DNA of 64,000 nt, taken from the NCBI GenBank assembly GCA_024734555.1, contig JANPWX010000118.1:948706-1012705 (forward strand). The letters are read 5' to 3'. This document shows, one piece after another, positions 60,201-64,000 of this stretch; positions within the stretch are counted from its first letter, which is position 1; each line of letters opens with the position of its first letter. A program made the position numbers and the translations under genes. The notes beneath the pieces were generated by a model. The model was not told where the DNA came from. It saw nothing but the letters and a program-made list of their open reading frames with translations, and ran no database searches. The stretch comes from Trochalopteron elliotii (lineage: Eukaryota; Chordata; Aves; Passeriformes; Leiothrichidae).

Positions 60201-61109
60201 CACCACTGTCAGCTGGGATAATTTATTTCCTCCTATCGATCAGGATTTATAGAAAATAAATACGTCCAGATATTGCCATAGCTCTGTATAGTCCTCAGCC
60301 CCTACAGCTGGGGGGAACTGGCTCTGGTTTTAGGGGAAGGGAGGCTGCACTGCTGCTTTGTGAGGTTGGGGCAATGCTTTTTGGGGTGCACCTCCACATG
60401 CTCACACCAGGAGCCTCCTGGGATGCTGGGGAGAGTAAAGCTCTTTAGAAACAAGTAACCCCCTTGACCTTACTACTAGAGCTGGAAATAACTTTCTAAT
60501 CACTTTTCCTTGATCCAAAAAAATGAAGATTTGATGAGAAGCATCTGACAACTCTTTTTTTCGTCTTCCTTTTGATTTAGGGTTTTGCATCACAAAAGTT
60601 GGAAAACTTCCAGCTTGTTAATTTTTTTTTCTCCTCTTCCCCCTTCTATAAAAACCCCGAAGGAATGGAAGAAGATTGCCAAAGCAAATATTCTGGCAAA
60701 TTTTCCTAGGACCACAACCTCTTTCAGGGTGAAGTCCTCCTGAGCTTCTTGCAGCCCACTGTGTCCCCATTGCCTGCAGCAGAACACCCTGGTGTTCCTC
60801 CAGTGATGGCTGGTGCATGGCCCACGCTGTCACTTGTCATGAGCTACATCTCAAAAAGAGCTTGTGGCAATTTCTAGAGGCACCCCCTACCCTGGGCATG
60901 GCAGCGGGGTCACTTCTGCAGTGGTGTCCTCATCCAAAACGGTTTGAGAGGCCAAAGGAGGGATGTGAGATGGGGATGGGGGTGCTCAGGTGAGCTGCAG
61001 AAGCCTCCCTCTGGTGCCCTTGGGGCTGACAGCACCAACATCCTCAGCATAACATCAGAGTTAGGCCGAGGTCCCACTCGCTTCCATGCCGATGGCATCT
61101 CCAGAGCCA
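57205..61109 (-). other. Upstream of BRINP2: probable intron 1, no coding exon
   Basis: No exon with good splice sites and known protein similarity. It contains the (ATGG)n microsatellite at 57706-57776 and an AT-rich, T-run-bearing patch near 58100-58165. Because an acceptor lies at 57205, this stretch is most likely intron 1; the noncoding first exon is not located. Confidence 0.4.
57706..57776. repeat. (ATGG)n tetranucleotide microsatellite, about 18 units
   Basis: 71 bases of uninterrupted ATGG repeat (CCAT on the BRINP2 strand), about 500 bases upstream of the first coding exon's acceptor. Perfect repeats this long are usually length-variable. Confidence 0.97.
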
Positions 61110-61200
61110 CGCGCCCCACCACTAATCAGGCTGAGCTCGATAATTAAGACGTTAGCTAATTGTTAGGGACATTAGCATTGATTTATGCCCTTTAATGCTG
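61110..61200. promoter_or_regulatory. AT-rich homeodomain-motif cluster upstream of BRINP2
   Basis: CACTAATCAGG, GATAATTAAGACG, TTAGCTAATTGTTAGGG, CATTAGCATTGATTTATG and CCTTTAATGC lie within 90 bases. A candidate enhancer in the presumed intron 1 or upstream region. Confidence 0.35.
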
Positions 61201-61799
61201 TGGGAGCAGATCTCAAGATACAGAAACTGGGAAGCGTGCTCTGGGGAGAGAGGCGGTGGTATTTGCCAGGTGCCATTGGGAAGCGCAGGAAGATTCCAGA
61301 TGGACTCTGGAACTACCTCTGTCCAAGCTGAGCTGAAGCCCAGAGCCAAAGCAAAGCCCACTGTCTATGGCAGGTACAGGATAGCAGTCGGTGGCAGAGC
61401 TGTGGCATGTGCCCAGTTGCAGGGGCTGGTCCCTGGGGCACTGTGGGAGCAAAGGTGCATCAGCAATGGGGAGGGGTCTCGAGATCCCTGGGGGATGCCT
61501 TTTAGTGGGAACGGACATCAAACCCAGTGACTGAGTCACCTTCTCATTAAACATGGAAAAGCTTTATCAAATTAAGGCCACTTAAAAGAGCCTGGGCAAA
61601 GGCTAAGTGCAGTTTAGCGTCTGAAGTGGATTGACTCAGCTGAGCCATGTCTATGAATTCACACAGGCACCCAGGTCACCTCCTGAACACCTCGGGACGG
61701 ACAATTCCAAAGGGCTCGATTTTTGCAGGATGCTCCCATTGCTCCAGAGCCACCAGTCTCGCCTGGGGCTTCATGGAACCCACCTCCCCTACAGCCAGC

Positions 61800-62170
61800 C
61801 CTGCGTCTCCCTGCCTACGCTGTCTCCTCCGCCCCCTGCCCCGGCTCGATTGTGGCTTGCAAGGATCTGCACGGCCGGGCTCGTATCCGCACGCTCCCAC
61901 GGAAGCGCCAGGGCCTCATTGATCTGCCGGGGTAATTAAGAGAGCGAAGCAGGCACCGCCGGAGCGACAGCAGCGCGGTAATCGCTGGCAAAGTGGGCAC
62001 GGCGGGGTGCTGGCAGCCACCTGGCAGCCGGCCTCGGAGACACGGCTTCAGGCGGCGGGCGTGGGGACAGCCGAGCGTGGGGACAGCCACCTCGGAGCCT
62101 CCTGTCCTGTTGGAGCCGCGGTGCTGAGAGATCACAACCGTGGCTGTGAACAGATTCCCACTGGGCTCCC
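61800..62170. promoter_or_regulatory. CpG-rich block upstream of BRINP2
   Basis: Many CG sites (GCACGGCCGGGCTCG, CATCCGCACG-like words, CACCGCCGGAGCGAC, AGCAGCGCGGTAATCGC, GGCGGGCGTGGGG). It is a candidate promoter, first exon or enhancer for BRINP2. Several AG/GT steps on the minus strand could serve as a donor, none decisive. Confidence 0.35.
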
Positions 62171-63099
62171 GCGAGCCACCCCCTGTAGCCCGTTCAGTCC
62201 CCATAGCTGAGGGGCTCTAAGTCACTGCCCTCCTCTCAGCTCATGAGACCAGTTAGAAAAAAACCTGTAGGACTCAATGACTTGGGTTCCTTTTATTAGC
62301 TTTTCTTCACATCCTCAAGAGCAAGACACTTGAAGATGAGAGTAAAGGAAAATAGCAGAAAATCCCAGGACTCAGGGAGCCCAGGATTTGCATAAGACAT
62401 CAAATGAGTTGAAGCCTGGGCCGCTGTCAGGGGAGATGGCAGCTGCGTGCAGTGAGTTGCACCAGTGCCATGTGTTCTGCCCTCTGGCTTTGCACACCCG
62501 AGACTTTCACACCTACAGGCAAAAAGCCTCTTAAATAAAGCAATGTGCAAAATACAGTTTCACCCCCGCCCCAGCAGCTCTGGCTTCCCCACCTTGCGCT
62601 GAGCTCTCTGCAGATGGATCTTTGGGACCAGGGAAGAGCATCCCTGCACACGAGGGGATGGAGAAAAAGAGCAACCCTGCGCACAAGGGGCCAGGGAAAG
62701 AGAGCAGCTCTGCACCCTCCTCCCCAGGGAGGATGGCTCCTTCCCCCTAACAGATCCTGCACGCCCAGTACCATCCTCATGCGGGAGCTGGGGGCAGTGC
62801 AAGGTGAGGAGCACTGCTTCCCTTCCCTGCCTTGCCTTCACACGAGTGACAAGTGCCACGGACGGGCAGCAGTGCACAAGTGTAGCTCAATGTTAGCGGC
62901 ACAGGGTAAATAAGGTGGTAGGTGGCTGGTGTTGGGCAGAGAGAGGGAGCCCTCCTCTGGGGTGTTAGTGTTGCCACTCCCCTTCCCAGCACCCTGCTGC
63001 TCCGCAGGTCTCCAAACTGTCACTGAACGGCCACCAGAAAAGTGCAGGGGCCTCCTCGCAATATCTCCGGGGCTGACAGGGACCCTCCTAGCTGCTGAC
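62171..63099. other. Noncoding stretch between two CpG-rich blocks
   Basis: No exon supported. It holds the three-copy degenerate repeat at 62624-62715; otherwise nothing specific. Confidence 0.4.
62624..62715. repeat. Three-copy degenerate tandem repeat, period about 33 bp
   Basis: Units starting about 62624, 62654 and 62688 share the pattern GGGnnnGGGAAnAGAGCA and end in CTGCnCAC. On the minus strand they give repeated open-frame phrases, but no protein is implied. Confidence 0.6.
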
Positions 63100-64000
63100 A
63101 GAGAGGGGACACTGACATCTGCCGGCAGGTCCCACCCGGCCCCGCAGCGCCCAGGCTCTGAGTGCCCGGCCCCGGGACCACAGCGGGGGCACTCCGGAAC
63201 CCGCCACCGCCGCTCCGGGGCAGCGACACGCGGGTCCCCTGGGGAGAGACAGGGCAGGGTGAGCATCGCTGCGCCGACAGCTGAAGCTCTCCAGCGCTTT
63301 AAAGACACGGAGTTTTGTTTCTTACTGGAAAGATGAGTGTTTAAGGAAGGGACCGGAGCCTGGCAGCAGGGACCCCCCGGCTCCCGGAGCTGTCGCTGCT
63401 GTGCCGGGGAGGCGCCCGAGGCGAGCAAACATCTCCCGACGGGTCACAAACCCGCGGCTCGACCCAATGCTCCGGGTGGTGGAGCGGGGCCCTGCGGTGC
63501 GGGGAGCGGGTGATTCCCCCACAGGCTATTGACTGATCGGTGCCCATCGGAGAAACGCGCGTTTTAACATTTGGGGGGGGCATCTCCCCCGGTCCTGGCG
63601 GGCGCGGGATGTCTCACATCGACATTTCACACCGAGCAGCGTACTCAGCACACAGCAGCAGGTCCCAGCATCCCGGGCGTCCCGTTCATCCCGGTAGTCC
63701 GCCAGCACCTGGTCCCACCGGGCCGGTGGCAGCCGCCCTTCACCTGTCGAGCCCCGCGCCGGGCTGGCTCTCGCCCGGGAAGGACTGGGTGCCTTCCCCT
63801 ACTCCCGGGGACGCTGCGAAGCGAGCCCGGAGCGGGGACACAACTTGACCAAGGTCACCGAGCGAGCCGGCCTTGGTACCCGGGATCTCCGCCCTTGCGG
63901 GGCTGCCGCTCGCCCCGCACCTCTCCTTCCCCCCACACCACCCGCGGGCTCCCCACGCCGGCTCCAACCCCGTCCCCCAACTCCTCCCCGCGACCCCGCA
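63100..64000. promoter_or_regulatory. CpG island at window end, candidate BRINP2 promoter
   Basis: Very high CG content through the last 900 bases (CCACCCGGCCCCGCAGCGCC, CCGCCACCGCCGCTCCGG, GAAACGCGCGTTTTAAC, GCGAAGCGAGCCCGG). It is the strongest CpG island in the window and continues beyond it. There is no TATA box. As BRINP2 runs on the minus strand and needs an upstream first exon, this is a plausible promoter; a promoter for another transcript is equally possible. Confidence 0.45.

Noticed and set aside
61673..61689. AGGTCA and TGAACA half-sites as a retinoic acid response element
   Set aside because: The half-sites are inverted with a 5-base spacer, not a direct repeat; this is not a usual RARE arrangement.
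1..64000. CRISPR arrays, operons or prokaryotic features
   Set aside because: Spliced vertebrate gene and CR1 repeats show this is avian nuclear DNA; no regularly spaced repeat arrays are present.

Overview
The window reads as avian nuclear DNA. Evidence for a bird: several short CR1 (chicken repeat 1) LINE fragments with the standard avian 3' end, very short introns, few other repeats, and a protein-coding gene that aligns closely with vertebrate BRINP2. I cannot name the species from sequence alone. The only protein-coding gene I can support is BRINP2 (BMP/retinoic acid-inducible neural-specific protein 2, formerly FAM5B), on the minus strand from about 57.2 kb down to 51.4 kb. Seven coding exons join through six GT-AG introns into one 2,367-base frame (788 residues plus stop), close to the roughly 783 residues of the mammalian protein.

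Layout. 1-49.3 kb is the downstream side of BRINP2 and looks like a gene-poor regulatory landscape: no exon chain, no RNA gene, eight short CR1 fragments spread over 1-49.5 kb, several AT-rich homeodomain-motif clusters that look like candidate conserved noncoding elements (14.3-14.7, 16.2-16.5, 28.5, 30.8, 36.2, 37.3, 39.75, 40.5-40.9 kb), and isolated CpG-rich islets (18.1, 25.1, 33.1-33.9, 39.6-40.0 kb). 49.5-51.4 kb is the 3' flank and probable 3' UTR, with a GATA-motif cluster and a candidate poly(A) signal. 51.4-57.2 kb is the coding body. 57.2-64 kb is upstream: presumably intron 1 and/or promoter, with a four-base microsatellite, an AT-rich motif cluster, and two CpG-rich blocks (61.8-62.2 and 63.1-64.0 kb), either of which could hold the untranslated first exon and promoter.

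From established vertebrate synteny (human 1q25.2), ASTN1 would be expected beyond 64 kb and SEC16B/RASAL2 beyond position 1. That fits the long gene-free stretch downstream, but neither neighbour is visible here. I found no novel multi-gene system. The more interesting signals are regulatory: an upstream ORF overlapping the BRINP2 start, orphan CpG islets in the downstream desert, and dense motif clusters.
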